A DNA stretch of 17,297 bases from Butyrivibrio sp. (GTDB lineage Bacteria; Bacillota_A; Clostridia; Lachnospirales; Lachnospiraceae): NCBI GenBank assembly GCA_024690635.1, contig JAILOW010000192.1, forward strand, positions 1 through 17,297, given 5' to 3'. A program made the position numbers and the translations under genes. Every line of letters starts with the position of its first letter. Position 1 is the stretch's first letter. The notes below the pieces were generated by a model that did not search any database, was not told the DNA's origin, and worked only from the letters and a program-made list of their open reading frames with translations. This document shows, piece by piece, positions 1 through 6,597 of the stretch.

Positions 1-125
1 CTTGGCTTTTGTTCTGTCCGTTTTACTTTTGGTTTGTTTATTCTGAATAATTCTCTTGGAATTTTTCAGGGTTGCATTACTGTTTATTTGTCAAGGTGCT
101 TTGTTCTTGCGGTTTAGCGCCGCAA
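1..125 (-). other. Probable rRNA operon leader, running out of the window
   Basis: This is the stretch downstream of two tandem rRNA-type promoters on the minus strand. It holds a 6-bp stem with a 7-nt loop (107-112 pairing with 120-125, TTGCGG/CCGCAA), followed by a boxA-like segment and then A-rich DNA without a convincing reading frame. The arrangement (paired promoters, hairpin, boxA-like element, A-rich leader) is that of Firmicute rrn leaders, so a 16S gene is expected just left of base 1. No rRNA sequence itself is visible, so the assignment is an inference. Confidence 0.6.
80..100 (-). promoter_or_regulatory. boxA-like antitermination element in the rRNA leader
   Basis: On the minus strand this reads AGCACCTTGACAAATAAAC, close to the GCNCTTTGA(A/C)AA type of boxA seen in rRNA leaders and spacers of Firmicutes. 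It lies directly after the leader hairpin. It is a short motif judged by eye and by position, so confidence is low. Confidence 0.35.
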
Positions 126-132
126 CTCATTT

Positions 133-161
133 AGAATATCATGTGTGCAACACTCTGTCAA
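133..161 (-). promoter_or_regulatory. rRNA-type promoter P2
   Basis: The -35 box TTGACA is at 156-161 and the -10 box TATTCT at 133-138, with a 17-nt spacer. Immediately upstream (162-182) are two A-tracts, each AAAAAAG, that resemble an UP element. It lies 101 bp downstream of a second promoter of the same design, as in the tandem P1/P2 promoters of Bacillus-type rRNA operons. Transcription would leave the window at its left edge. Confidence 0.72.
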
Positions 162-233
162 GAACTTTTTTAAACTTTTTTGGAGTCCGCTATTCATGCG
201 GTTTCCGTGCCCCTCTTCAAGCGGGCAAAAGTT

Positions 234-273
234 ATTATAGCAAAGCGAATTATCAAATGCAACAACTTTTTTA
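234..273 (-). promoter_or_regulatory. rRNA-type promoter P1
   Basis: A perfect -10 box TATAAT lies at 234-239, a -35 box TTGCAT at 257-262, and the spacer is 17 nt. An A-tract (TAAAAAAGTT, 264-273) abuts the -35 box, and the same A-tract pattern precedes P2. The -35 match is only 3 of 6, but the spacing, the -10 box and the repeated design support a strong promoter. Confidence 0.65.
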
Positions 274-489
274 GGAAATTTTTTATTAATTATTCAGCCC
301 ACAAAATATAGGTGTTATGCGCTCTCGGAGCACCAATCTGTTGTGCTAACCCCGTAAATAAATTGTGCGACGGAATCAAACAATTATATCCAACGCCTCT
401 TTATCGAATCCATTTCACATCTCTTTTTATTACCGGAATCAATCACCAGATGATGCAAAAAGATCGTCACCTGCAATTCCCTATTGCAT
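274..489. other. Non-coding stretch between the rRNA promoters and the tRNA terminator
   Basis: I see no supported gene here. The sequence is AT-rich, has no frame with a ribosome site on either strand, and contains only a weak 4-bp hairpin (GCTC/GAGC, near 321-331). It probably serves as spacer between two transcription units that run the same way. Confidence 0.5.
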
Positions 490-524
490 AAAAAAATGGA
501 AGTTAGCATCACACTAACTTCCAT
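490..524 (-). terminator. Rho-independent terminator after tRNA-Ser
   Basis: A perfect 11-bp stem (496-506 with 514-524, ATGGAAGTTAG) with a 7-nt loop is followed on the minus strand by a run of six T (495-490). It begins 12 nt past the tRNA 3' end. On the plus strand no T-run follows, so it acts on minus-strand transcripts. It may also end read-through from the fumarase operon, which has no terminator of its own. Confidence 0.9.
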
Positions 525-536
525 CTCTTTGCTAAA

Positions 537-624
537 CGGAGAAAGCGGGATTTGAACCCGCGCACCGCGTTAACGGTCTACACCCTTAGCAGGGGCGCCT
601 CTTCAGCCACTTGAGTATTTCTCC
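537..624 (-). tRNA. tRNA-Ser (anticodon GCU)
   Basis: The 88-nt sequence folds as a class II tRNA. The acceptor stem GGAGAAA/TTTCTCC (618-624 with 538-544) is followed by discriminator G at 537. The anticodon arm has stem CGCCC/GGGTG and loop CTGCTAA, giving GCT in DNA, which reads AGC and AGU codons. There is a long variable arm with an ACCG/CGGT stem, and a T arm GCGGG-TTCAAAT-CCCGC. The acceptor and the long variable arm are typical of serine tRNAs. CCA is not encoded (TTT follows the discriminator). Confidence 0.96.
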
Positions 625-694
625 AAGCCTGAACCCTCTACCAATATGTGGTTGTGAATTCTGCTGCGCCTTAAAATCATCAGACGCAAAGTTA

Positions 695-723
695 ATTATA
701 CAAACGAGTATCTGCTTTGTCAA
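695..723 (-). promoter_or_regulatory. Consensus promoter of tRNA-Ser
   Basis: Perfect sigma-A hexamers TTGACA (718-723) and TATAAT (695-700) are separated by exactly 17 nt. Transcription would start near 688, about 64 nt before the mature tRNA 5' end, leaving a leader to be removed by RNase P. The promoter begins 20 nt after the stop codon of the fumarase beta gene. Confidence 0.88.
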
Positions 724-743
724 ATACTTTCTGTTTACGGGCT

Positions 744-1301
744 TTACGCCTCTTTGGTCCTGTACTCAAGCGTAGCTGTCTCATAAAGATTGTTGCCCTC
801 GGAGTCGATCACGACAACGGCGGGGAATCGCTCAACCTTGAGTTTTCTGATGGCCTCTGTTCCCAGATCATCATAGGCCACAACCTCAGATTCCACGATA
901 GCCTTGGATAAAAGCGCACCGGCTCCACCAATAGCCGCCATGTATACGGCACCGTTTCTCACCATGGCATCTATAACCGCCTGGGATCTCTTTCCTTTTC
1001 CTATCATTCCGCCAAGCCCCAGATCCAAAAGCTCCGGCGCATACTTGTCCATCCTGCTGGCCGTGGTGGGACCTGCAGAACCAATGGGTCTTCCTTCTCT
1101 TGCGGGAGAAGGTCCCATATAATAGATAAGATTGTCTTTTAATTCTATAGGCAGCTCTTTTCCCTGAGAAAGAGTCTCCGCCATCCTTTTGTGCGCAGCA
1201 TCCCTTGCGGTGTATATGGTTCCGGATATAAATACCATATCTCCCGCCTTAAGGCTCTTTGCCACATCTTTGTTTATCGGTGCAGTAATCTCTCTGTCCA
1301 T
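744..1301 (-). CDS. Fumarate hydratase, class I, beta subunit
   Basis: This is the small subunit of the two-subunit, iron-sulfur fumarase that interconverts fumarate and malate in the cytoplasm. The 185 residues show the hallmarks of the C-terminal domain of class I fumarases: SGTIYTARDAAHKR (26-39), GPSPA (63-67), GSAGPTTASRMD (74-85) and the GKGKRS loop (101-106). The length is usual for a separate beta subunit. It starts 26 nt after the alpha gene stops; the ribosome site is weak (GAAAG), so coupling to alpha is likely. It ends the operon with no terminator before the tRNA promoter. The paralogous L-tartrate dehydratase (TtdB) has the same fold and cannot be excluded by sequence reading alone. 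Confidence 0.92.
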   Translation of the reverse strand: MDREITAPINKDVAKSLKAGDMVFISGTIYTARDAAHKRMAETLSQGKELPIELKDNLIYYMGPSPAREGRPIGSAGPTTASRMDKYAPELLDLGLGGMIGKGKRSQAVIDAMVRNGAVYMAAIGGAGALLSKAIVESEVVAYDDLGTEAIRKLKVERFPAVVVIDSEGNNLYETATLEYRTKEA

Positions 1302-1327
1302 AATATGTTTCTTTCGTAATTTCTATA

Positions 1328-2170
1328 TTATATAGTAACAACTGCATGCCTGTTTACATGACAGCATATGTTAACAGCTACAGGAAGCCCCGCAATATGC
1401 GTAGCGTAAGTATTGATGTTTACAGCAAGTGCGGTAACACTTCCTCCAAGTCCGGCAGGGCCGATACCTGTTGCATTGATCCTTTTCAGGATCTCATCCT
1501 CCATTTCCTTTACATAAGGAATGTCGGAATGGGCCCCCACAGGTCTTGTGAGAGCTTCCTTTGCCATCTCGGCGCACTTTTCAAAGGTTCCGCCGATGCC
1601 CACACCAACTACCATGGGAGGGCATGCATTGGGGCCTGCATCTTTTACAGCCTGAACCACAGCGTCCTTAACTCCCTCCTCGCCGTCGGCGGGCTTGAGC
1701 ATAAAGACACGGCTCATGTTTTCGCTGCCAAAGCCCTTGGGCGCGCAGGTGATCTCCACCTTGTCCCCGGGAACAATGTCATAATGTATCACCGCAGGGG
1801 TGTTGTCCCCTGTGTTCTTTCTGATAAGCGGATCTCCAACCACTGATTTTCTGAGAAAGCCCTCGGTGTAGCCTTTTCTGACGCCCTCGTTTATGGCATC
1901 CGTGAGGCTACCGCCCACGAAGTGCACCTCCTGTCCAACCTTTACAAAGAACACCGCCATGCCTGTATCCTGACAGATAGGTATCATGTCAGTTTTAGCT
2001 ATCTCAAGGTTTTCTTCAAGCTGTGAAAAGATCTGCCTTCCAAGAGGAGACTTTTCCTCTTTTCCCGCATTGGAAAGAGCTGTCCTCATATCCGAAGAAA
2101 GCTGATGATTGGCCTCTATGCACAGTCTGCTCACAGCCTGCGTTATTTCAGAAACGTCTATATCTCGCAT
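1328..2170 (-). CDS. Fumarate hydratase, class I, alpha subunit
   Basis: This catalytic subunit carries the oxygen-sensitive 4Fe-4S cluster of two-subunit fumarase (TtdA/FumA N-terminal type). The three expected cluster cysteines are visible: C66 in ICQDTGM, C183 in ACPPM, and C269 or C270 in NICCH. Other family marks are GDNTPAVIHY (121-130), KGFGSENMS (145-153) and GVGIGGTFEK (189-198). At 280 residues it is full length. The start at 2170 has a GGGAGAG ribosome site. It lies 12 nt after the HIT gene and 26 nt before beta. In an anaerobe it would serve the C4 branch of mixed-acid metabolism. Tartrate dehydratase is the main alternative substrate class. Confidence 0.93.
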   Translation of the reverse strand: MRDIDVSEITQAVSRLCIEANHQLSSDMRTALSNAGKEEKSPLGRQIFSQLEENLEIAKTDMIPICQDTGMAVFFVKVGQEVHFVGGSLTDAINEGVRKGYTEGFLRKSVVGDPLIRKNTGDNTPAVIHYDIVPGDKVEITCAPKGFGSENMSRVFMLKPADGEEGVKDAVVQAVKDAGPNACPPMVVGVGIGGTFEKCAEMAKEALTRPVGAHSDIPYVKEMEDEILKRINATGIGPAGLGGSVTALAVNINTYATHIAGLPVAVNICCHVNRHAVVTI

Positions 2171-2182
2171 GTTCTCTCCCGA

Positions 2183-2593
2183 TCACTCCCCGACTATGGT
2201 CTTTCTGATCTCTTCCAGTTCCTCAGCTGAAGGGCTGGTAGGGTCCCAGAGAATATGCTGACCGTCATTTTTGTATCTGGGTATTATATGAAGATGGAAG
2301 TGCATAACAGTCTGTCCTGCAGCTTCGCCGTTGTTCTGAACAAGATTAAGTCCATCGCATGAGAGCTTGTCGGAAAGAGTCTGTGCCACCTTCTTACCAA
2401 CCTTAACTGCACCTGCGAGCACATCTTCGGGAATATCAAAGACATTCTCATAGTGCTCTTTGGGAAGAACCAGCGCATGTCCCCTGGTAGCAGGGCCGTT
2501 GTCTAAGATCACCCTGTAGCCATCGTCCTCATAAATAGTGTTGGTGGGAAATACCCCGTTAGCCAGTTTGCAGAAAATACAATTGTCGTTCAT
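2183..2593 (-). CDS. HIT family protein (histidine triad nucleotide hydrolase)
   Basis: This is a small cytoplasmic hydrolase or transferase of the histidine triad superfamily, most like the Hint branch, which acts on AMP-linked amines or acids; the physiological substrate is not known from sequence. The HxHxH active-site motif is at residues 98-102 (HFHLH), followed by IIPR. The N-terminal CxxC (C5, C8), common in bacterial HIT proteins and often zinc-binding together with a downstream histidine, is present. The 136-residue length is normal. Its start codon overlaps the rhomboid stop codon (ATGA at 2593-2590), which indicates translational coupling, and the fumarase alpha gene follows after 12 nt. 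Confidence 0.93.
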   Translation of the reverse strand: MNDNCIFCKLANGVFPTNTIYEDDGYRVILDNGPATRGHALVLPKEHYENVFDIPEDVLAGAVKVGKKVAQTLSDKLSCDGLNLVQNNGEAAGQTVMHFHLHIIPRYKNDGQHILWDPTSPSAEELEEIRKTIVGE

Positions 2594-3237
2594 GCCAGTC
2601 CCTCCATATTCTTGTTATTTTTAAGTAATATTATATCCACGATCCCCAAGACGATCCCCGCAAGAAATCCTCCAAGATGAGCCATTGTGTTAGCCCCTTC
2701 CTGAAAGAAGCATGCGTTTACAACAAAGATCAGTAAAAGTCCCAGTCTGAAAAAAGTATTCTTATTTCTGATGAAAGTATTTCTGTTGATAACCACCCAG
2801 ATGGCAACAAATCCCACAAGCCCCATAACTGCGCCGCTTGCACCAATGGACACAATACTCAGGTCGTTGCGCATCTCAAAAGCCATGGACAGCATATTGC
2901 CCACAAGGCCGGATGCAAAATAAAGAAAAATATAGAAACCGTGGCCGGTATAGTGCTCCACAATGGCGCCTATAAGAGCCAGCATCACCATATTATTTAC
3001 AAGATGCTCTATGTCAGCATGCAGAAATATCGCCGAAAAGAGCCTGTAGAACTGACCTTTTTCAAGAATCAGCTGCGTGACCATAGCCCCTTTATCATAT
3101 AGAAAAGGAGCCACGGAAATACACAATATGAATATCAGTACATTAAGCAGCAAAAGAGCTATACTCACGTATGCACTTTTGTAGATCAGCTCCTGCTGCC
3201 CGTAAAAATCCTGCTGTGAATAGTTGTTGTCCTGCAT
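2590..3237 (-). CDS. Rhomboid family intramembrane serine protease
   Basis: This is a membrane protease that cleaves transmembrane segments of other proteins. The catalytic serine is S134 in GASG (132-135) and the partner histidine is H187 in AHLGG. The helix-2 signature HADIEHLVNNM (73-83) supplies the oxyanion-side histidine and asparagines. Six hydrophobic segments are visible, at roughly 22-44, 67-92, 100-119, 130-150, 164-177 and 184-205, which is the basic bacterial six-helix core in 215 residues. No accessory domain is seen. It follows the flavodoxin-SCP2 gene by 17 nt and overlaps the HIT start by 4 nt. The substrate is unknown. Confidence 0.92.
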   Translation of the reverse strand: MQDNNYSQQDFYGQQELIYKSAYVSIALLLLNVLIFILCISVAPFLYDKGAMVTQLILEKGQFYRLFSAIFLHADIEHLVNNMVMLALIGAIVEHYTGHGFYIFLYFASGLVGNMLSMAFEMRNDLSIVSIGASGAVMGLVGFVAIWVVINRNTFIRNKNTFFRLGLLLIFVVNACFFQEGANTMAHLGGFLAGIVLGIVDIILLKNNKNMEGLA

Positions 3238-3254
3238 CTAAAAGCTTCAAGCCA

Positions 3255-4265
3255 TCACGCATCCATAAGATCGAAAAGCTGATCCATATTTCTGAGAAGC
3301 TTGAAATCTCCTTTCATCTTTACGCTTCCAGCCATGAATGCCCTCTGGAAAGTCATGCGTCCGGCAATAATGTCATCAAAGATACGCTGATCGGTGGTAA
3401 GAACCACATCACAACTGTCCGCATCGCCGGTCCTGCAATCACACTTGCTTCCGTCCACATCGATAATGATGGGCTTTTCAGAAGAGTTGTCAGCAAAGAC
3501 GATCTTGTAAACAGCCTTGACTCCTGCCATCGGTGTGAACTTGCTCTTAAGGATCTTGATATATTCATCGGAACTGCCGGCTGAAGATTCATCCTGCCCC
3601 ATCTTGTCCCTGAAGATGCTTGCAAGCTCCTGAAGATCTTCTTTTTGAGTGCGCACGAAATTATCATCGGAAGCATACTCCGAAAGCTGCTCTGACTCCT
3701 GAGGAGTCAAGTCTATGCTCTTGGCAACGCCGACTTTATTGATAACCGCCTGATTGCTGGCAGGAAATACAGGCATCTTCTGATTGATGGTCCTGTAGAT
3801 GTTCTCGGTCTTTTTATCTATGATCTTGGTATACTCGGGGCTGTTCTCAAGCTTGGCCGTATCTGCGATATATCCGCACATGCCCTCACAGGGAAGTCCG
3901 CCAAGCATCTCCCATGCTGCCGCAAGATTCATCATGCCCTCGCGCTCACCATGAGTTGTGGACATAACGACAGGCGCCATATAGATCTCTCTGATCCTCT
4001 CCTTGTCGCCGTAGAGCCAGCATGCATCAAGAAACTGCATCATATAGCCGCCGATACCAAACCACTCCACTGTGGATGCCAGGATGATTCCGTCAGCGTC
4101 CTTCAGCGTGTTGGGAAGGGCAGTAATGCCGTTTCGCTGCTCATATAGATTGTACTGCTGAACCTTAACATTCAGCTCTTTTAAAACCGTCGTGATCTGT
4201 GAGATAACGAACAGTGTGGGATCATCGATGATACCTCTGCCGCCGTAATAGATATTGATCTTCAT
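3255..4265 (-). CDS. Flavodoxin-like NAD(P)H reductase fused to SCP2 lipid-binding domain
   Basis: Residues 1 to about 165 look like a flavodoxin/FMN reductase fold: an initial strand KINIYYGG, then ASTVEWFGIGGYMMQFLDAC (64-83), typical of the FMN-binding loop of NADPH-dependent FMN reductases. Residues from about 233 to 335 look like a sterol-carrier-protein-2 domain, ending in the typical FQRAFMAGSVKMKGDF (306-321). A linker of about 65 residues joins them. The start used is ATG at 4265, with GGGGAGGGAG just upstream; a longer frame from TTG at 4280 would run through that ribosome site and is unlikely. It is the first gene after an extended -10 promoter. The electron donor, acceptor and bound lipid are unknown. 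Confidence 0.82.
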   Translation of the reverse strand: MKINIYYGGRGIIDDPTLFVISQITTVLKELNVKVQQYNLYEQRNGITALPNTLKDADGIILASTVEWFGIGGYMMQFLDACWLYGDKERIREIYMAPVVMSTTHGEREGMMNLAAAWEMLGGLPCEGMCGYIADTAKLENSPEYTKIIDKKTENIYRTINQKMPVFPASNQAVINKVGVAKSIDLTPQESEQLSEYASDDNFVRTQKEDLQELASIFRDKMGQDESSAGSSDEYIKILKSKFTPMAGVKAVYKIVFADNSSEKPIIIDVDGSKCDCRTGDADSCDVVLTTDQRIFDDIIAGRMTFQRAFMAGSVKMKGDFKLLRNMDQLFDLMDA

Positions 4266-4292
4266 GAACTCCCTCCCCAAATTGATATTCGT

Positions 4293-4301
4293 ATTATATC
4301 A
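4293..4301 (-). promoter_or_regulatory. Extended -10 promoter of the flavodoxin-rhomboid-HIT-fumarase operon
   Basis: On the minus strand the sequence reads TGATATAAT: a perfect TATAAT (4293-4298) preceded by the TGN extension (4299-4301). There is no good -35 box at 17 nt (CAGATA); TTGCAG is 20 nt away. The extended -10 element can compensate. Transcription would begin near 4286 and give a leader of about 20 nt that holds the ribosome site. The promoter sits in the 49-nt gap after the FHA gene stop, so read-through from the Tad operon is possible. Confidence 0.65.
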
Positions 4302-4314
4302 CAGTCCGCGGCTT

Positions 4315-5694
4315 TTATCTGCAATCAAAACAAACTCTTCCCATCCTTATTTCATCGCCTTCATCAATAAAAACTTTCTCTCTGGGAGTGAGCTTTAAAC
4401 CGTTTCTGAAAGTACCGTTGGTGGAACCCAGATCCATCAGCGCGATCCTGCCGTTCTCCTCAAAAAATCTGCAGTGAAGCCTTGATATACTCTTATCGCC
4501 AATAACGCTGTCTACGCAGCCCTCCATCTTGCCTACAGTAAGCGGAAAAGCAGAGAGCGCGATCCTGATAGTTCTCTCCAGGTTATTGCTGTAAAGAGTA
4601 AGGCCTTCCCTTGTATCCTCATCAAGCACCACCGTTTCCGACATTTCCGGCATCTCTATTTTGGGCTCCCCGGTCACTCTCACCGGCGCATGGTAGTCAA
4701 TCCCCGCAAAAGAGCTGTCAAAAGCCTCGGAAGTCTGCGGCTGCGCTACGGTAAAGTCATCCTCCCCAAGATCATAATCATCAGCTTCAACCTGGGAAGA
4801 GCCTGCATTTTTCTTCATGTCCCTAAGCCCGCATGCCAGAGCAACCGCTCCGGTTATCACAGAAACAAACATAACCGCAATGGATAACATATTTTCCTCT
4901 TTCGACAGGATATAATTCATCCTTATGTAGACCATTGCCCCGGTAACCGCAGCAAACAAAAGAGCTATGAGCACTTCCATCTTTCCGCCAAGCTTTTTCC
5001 CGGATCTTTTGAGAGCGGATTCCCTAAAGTCCGGCTCCTCTTCGTCGTCCTCTTCAAAAGCGCCTTCATAAAAAGAACCTTCTACGCTTTGCAACGCCGG
5101 CTGAGCCTGCGCTTCCTGTAATGCCGCAGCCTCCTTCTCTTCCCCAAATTCTGTAAGCACGATATCTATGGCATCCCCGGCAAACATACCTGGAGCCGCC
5201 GCCACATCGCAAAGCCTGTACAAAAGCTCCGACGCCCTGTCATCCTCGTGATCAAGAAGCTCTATGAGATTTAACGCAAAGTCAGAAAAAGACTTATCTC
5301 CGTCATAGAACGGGCAGTACATAAATCCATAGCTGCCCCTGGCAAGATCCGTGTAAATGCAGGCCTCATTGAATACGATCCCCTCTTCTCCAAGAAGATA
5401 CTCCGACAGCTCCCCCGTCAGCTCTTTTACAGCCAGAAGCAGCTCTTTTACCTTGTCAAAAGACATTCCTCCAACGGCAAATCTGTCCCTTAGTGTCTGC
5501 ATGGAATTTATCTCATAGTAATAGAATCTTTCTCCGTTTATATTCCTGAGAGCACAGGGCAAAAGACCTTTGATAGTGCTATGCTCCACCACCTTCATCT
5601 GATAGTCCGCGTCCTTTTTTGACTCGCAGGACTCCGGTTCTTCCACCACAAGATAGTTATGTTTCAAATCTCTGTAATACTTCTGTTCCATCAT
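4315..5694 (-). CDS. FHA domain membrane protein of the Tad locus (DUF6382-like N-terminus)
   Basis: This is a 459-residue membrane protein with two cytoplasmic ends. Residues 1-170 match what I recall as DUF6382, a Lachnospiraceae domain whose pattern resembles the pseudokinase part of EssB/YukC. An acidic linker (about 186-225) follows, then two transmembrane helices (239-258 and 270-290), a second linker with ETVVL at 353-357, and a C-terminal FHA domain (about 376-456) with intact phosphothreonine-binding marks SRLH (404-407) and GSTNGT (423-428). The start codon overlaps the preceding stop in TAATG at 5694; a second ATG follows directly. It is the last gene of the Tad operon and is probably a phosphorylation-responsive regulator or scaffold of pilus assembly; that role is inferred. 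Confidence 0.82.
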   Translation of the reverse strand: MMEQKYYRDLKHNYLVVEEPESCESKKDADYQMKVVEHSTIKGLLPCALRNINGERFYYYEINSMQTLRDRFAVGGMSFDKVKELLLAVKELTGELSEYLLGEEGIVFNEACIYTDLARGSYGFMYCPFYDGDKSFSDFALNLIELLDHEDDRASELLYRLCDVAAAPGMFAGDAIDIVLTEFGEEKEAAALQEAQAQPALQSVEGSFYEGAFEEDDEEEPDFRESALKRSGKKLGGKMEVLIALLFAAVTGAMVYIRMNYILSKEENMLSIAVMFVSVITGAVALACGLRDMKKNAGSSQVEADDYDLGEDDFTVAQPQTSEAFDSSFAGIDYHAPVRVTGEPKIEMPEMSETVVLDEDTREGLTLYSNNLERTIRIALSAFPLTVGKMEGCVDSVIGDKSISRLHCRFFEENGRIALMDLGSTNGTFRNGLKLTPREKVFIDEGDEIRMGRVCFDCR

Positions 5695-6164
5695 TATTCT
5701 CCATTATTATTTCCGATTATTTCTTTCCCCAGATCCATAAGCCGTTTTATCCTTCTTATGTGAAGAGGATAATCCCGCCTCTTTGCCTTGCCTGCCGCCT
5801 CGTAGTCCCAACCGGTCTGTGGCTTTAAAAAATAGCTTCCCATTGCTCTGTGCCTGCCTTCAGTCTTTCCTGACACCCGAACTTCACTGCCTCTTTTTTC
5901 CGCAGAAAGACCTGGTTTAGTACTGCCAAAATACTTGGCCCCCAGCTTTTCATCCCCTTTTTCCGCAATATATGCCCCGGGATCGTTCTTCCAGGCGGCA
6001 ACATCAGTATTCGCCGCTCTGAAAGCCAGTATATATGTGTCCTGAGACAGCATACATCTACCGTACAGGTAGTAGCTAAAGTAAATAAGAAGCGCCACGA
6101 CACACAAAGCCATGGGAATCACCAATGAGGCTTCCAGCGTCATATACCCCTTAAACCGCCGCAA
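5694..6164 (-). CDS. TadE-like pseudopilin (second of two)
   Basis: This is a small minor-pilin-like protein of the Tad system. A basic leader MRRFKG is followed by YMTLEASLVIPMALCVVALL, so a class III-type prepilin cleavage would fall after G6 with the conserved glutamate at +5. One transmembrane helix (about 11-33) is followed by an outside domain of about 120 residues rich in Lys, Arg and Gly. I choose TTG at 6164 because GGGGGTGG lies just upstream and the resulting leader has the usual length. TTG at 6185 would add seven residues but lacks a ribosome site. It overlaps the end of the prepilin peptidase gene by 14 nt and shares TAATG with the FHA gene. Its partner is probably the larger TadE-like protein two genes upstream. 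Confidence 0.8.
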   Translation of the reverse strand: MRRFKGYMTLEASLVIPMALCVVALLIYFSYYLYGRCMLSQDTYILAFRAANTDVAAWKNDPGAYIAEKGDEKLGAKYFGSTKPGLSAEKRGSEVRVSGKTEGRHRAMGSYFLKPQTGWDYEAAGKAKRRDYPLHIRRIKRLMDLGKEIIGNNNGE

Positions 6165-6582
6165 AGACCGCCACCCCCATTCCAAGAGTCATAAATGGCA
6201 CGAAGGGCAGCCTTGTCATCCTCTCTGCCCTTTTGAATGCAAGCAGAATGATCGACAGCACTGCACTCAGCAAAAGAGCTGCCATCATCCCCGTAGCCAT
6301 AAGCCTGAAGCCCAGTGCAGGTCCCATGGCCAGGGCTATAAGCCCGTCGCCTCCGCCAAGAGCACCCTTTGTAATAAGAGCAGTCAGCAAAAGAGCTATC
6401 CCCGGGGTAAGGGACAGCGCCAGATCCAGGTACGCGCTCTGCCCAAGATATATCTGATACCCCACGGAAGCTGCCGAGATGATGGCTGCCAGTATAACTG
6501 TGACAGCAGGGATCTCTTTTTTCCTGATATCTTCTATAGAAGTTATGGCAAGAACCAATATTATTCCCAAAACAAAAATCAT
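6151..6582 (-). CDS. tadV: Prepilin peptidase, A24 family (TadV/CpaA type)
   Basis: This is an integral-membrane aspartyl protease that removes the leader of Flp pilin and pseudopilins. The two catalytic aspartates are D18, in SIEDIRKKEIP, and D79, in GGGDG (76-80), the GxGD motif of the family. At 143 residues it has only the peptidase core, without the N-terminal methylase domain of PilD, as in TadV/CpaA. About five hydrophobic segments are visible (1-14, 27-45, 55-70, 80-115, 125-143). The start at 6582 has an AGGAGG site with ideal spacing. It sits between two of its likely substrates, 15 nt after the first TadE-like gene, and its end overlaps the second. Confidence 0.92.
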   Translation of the reverse strand: MIFVLGIILVLAITSIEDIRKKEIPAVTVILAAIISAASVGYQIYLGQSAYLDLALSLTPGIALLLTALITKGALGGGDGLIALAMGPALGFRLMATGMMAALLLSAVLSIILLAFKRAERMTRLPFVPFMTLGMGVAVFAAV

Positions 6583-6597
6583 AATTATCCTCCTGTA

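Noticed and set aside
89..94. A second TTGACA on the minus strand in the rRNA leader
   Set aside because: There is no -10 box at 16-18 nt (CCCTGA instead), and it forms part of the boxA-like element.
56..274. Plus-strand frame of 72 codons at the left edge
   Set aside because: It lies exactly antisense to the two rRNA-type promoters and leader, has no ribosome site, and its content is explained by the A-tracts and promoter boxes on the other strand.
1346..1846. Plus-strand open frame of 166 codons opposite the fumarase alpha gene
   Set aside because: The minus-strand frame carries all three cluster cysteines and family motifs; the plus-strand product has no recognisable features.
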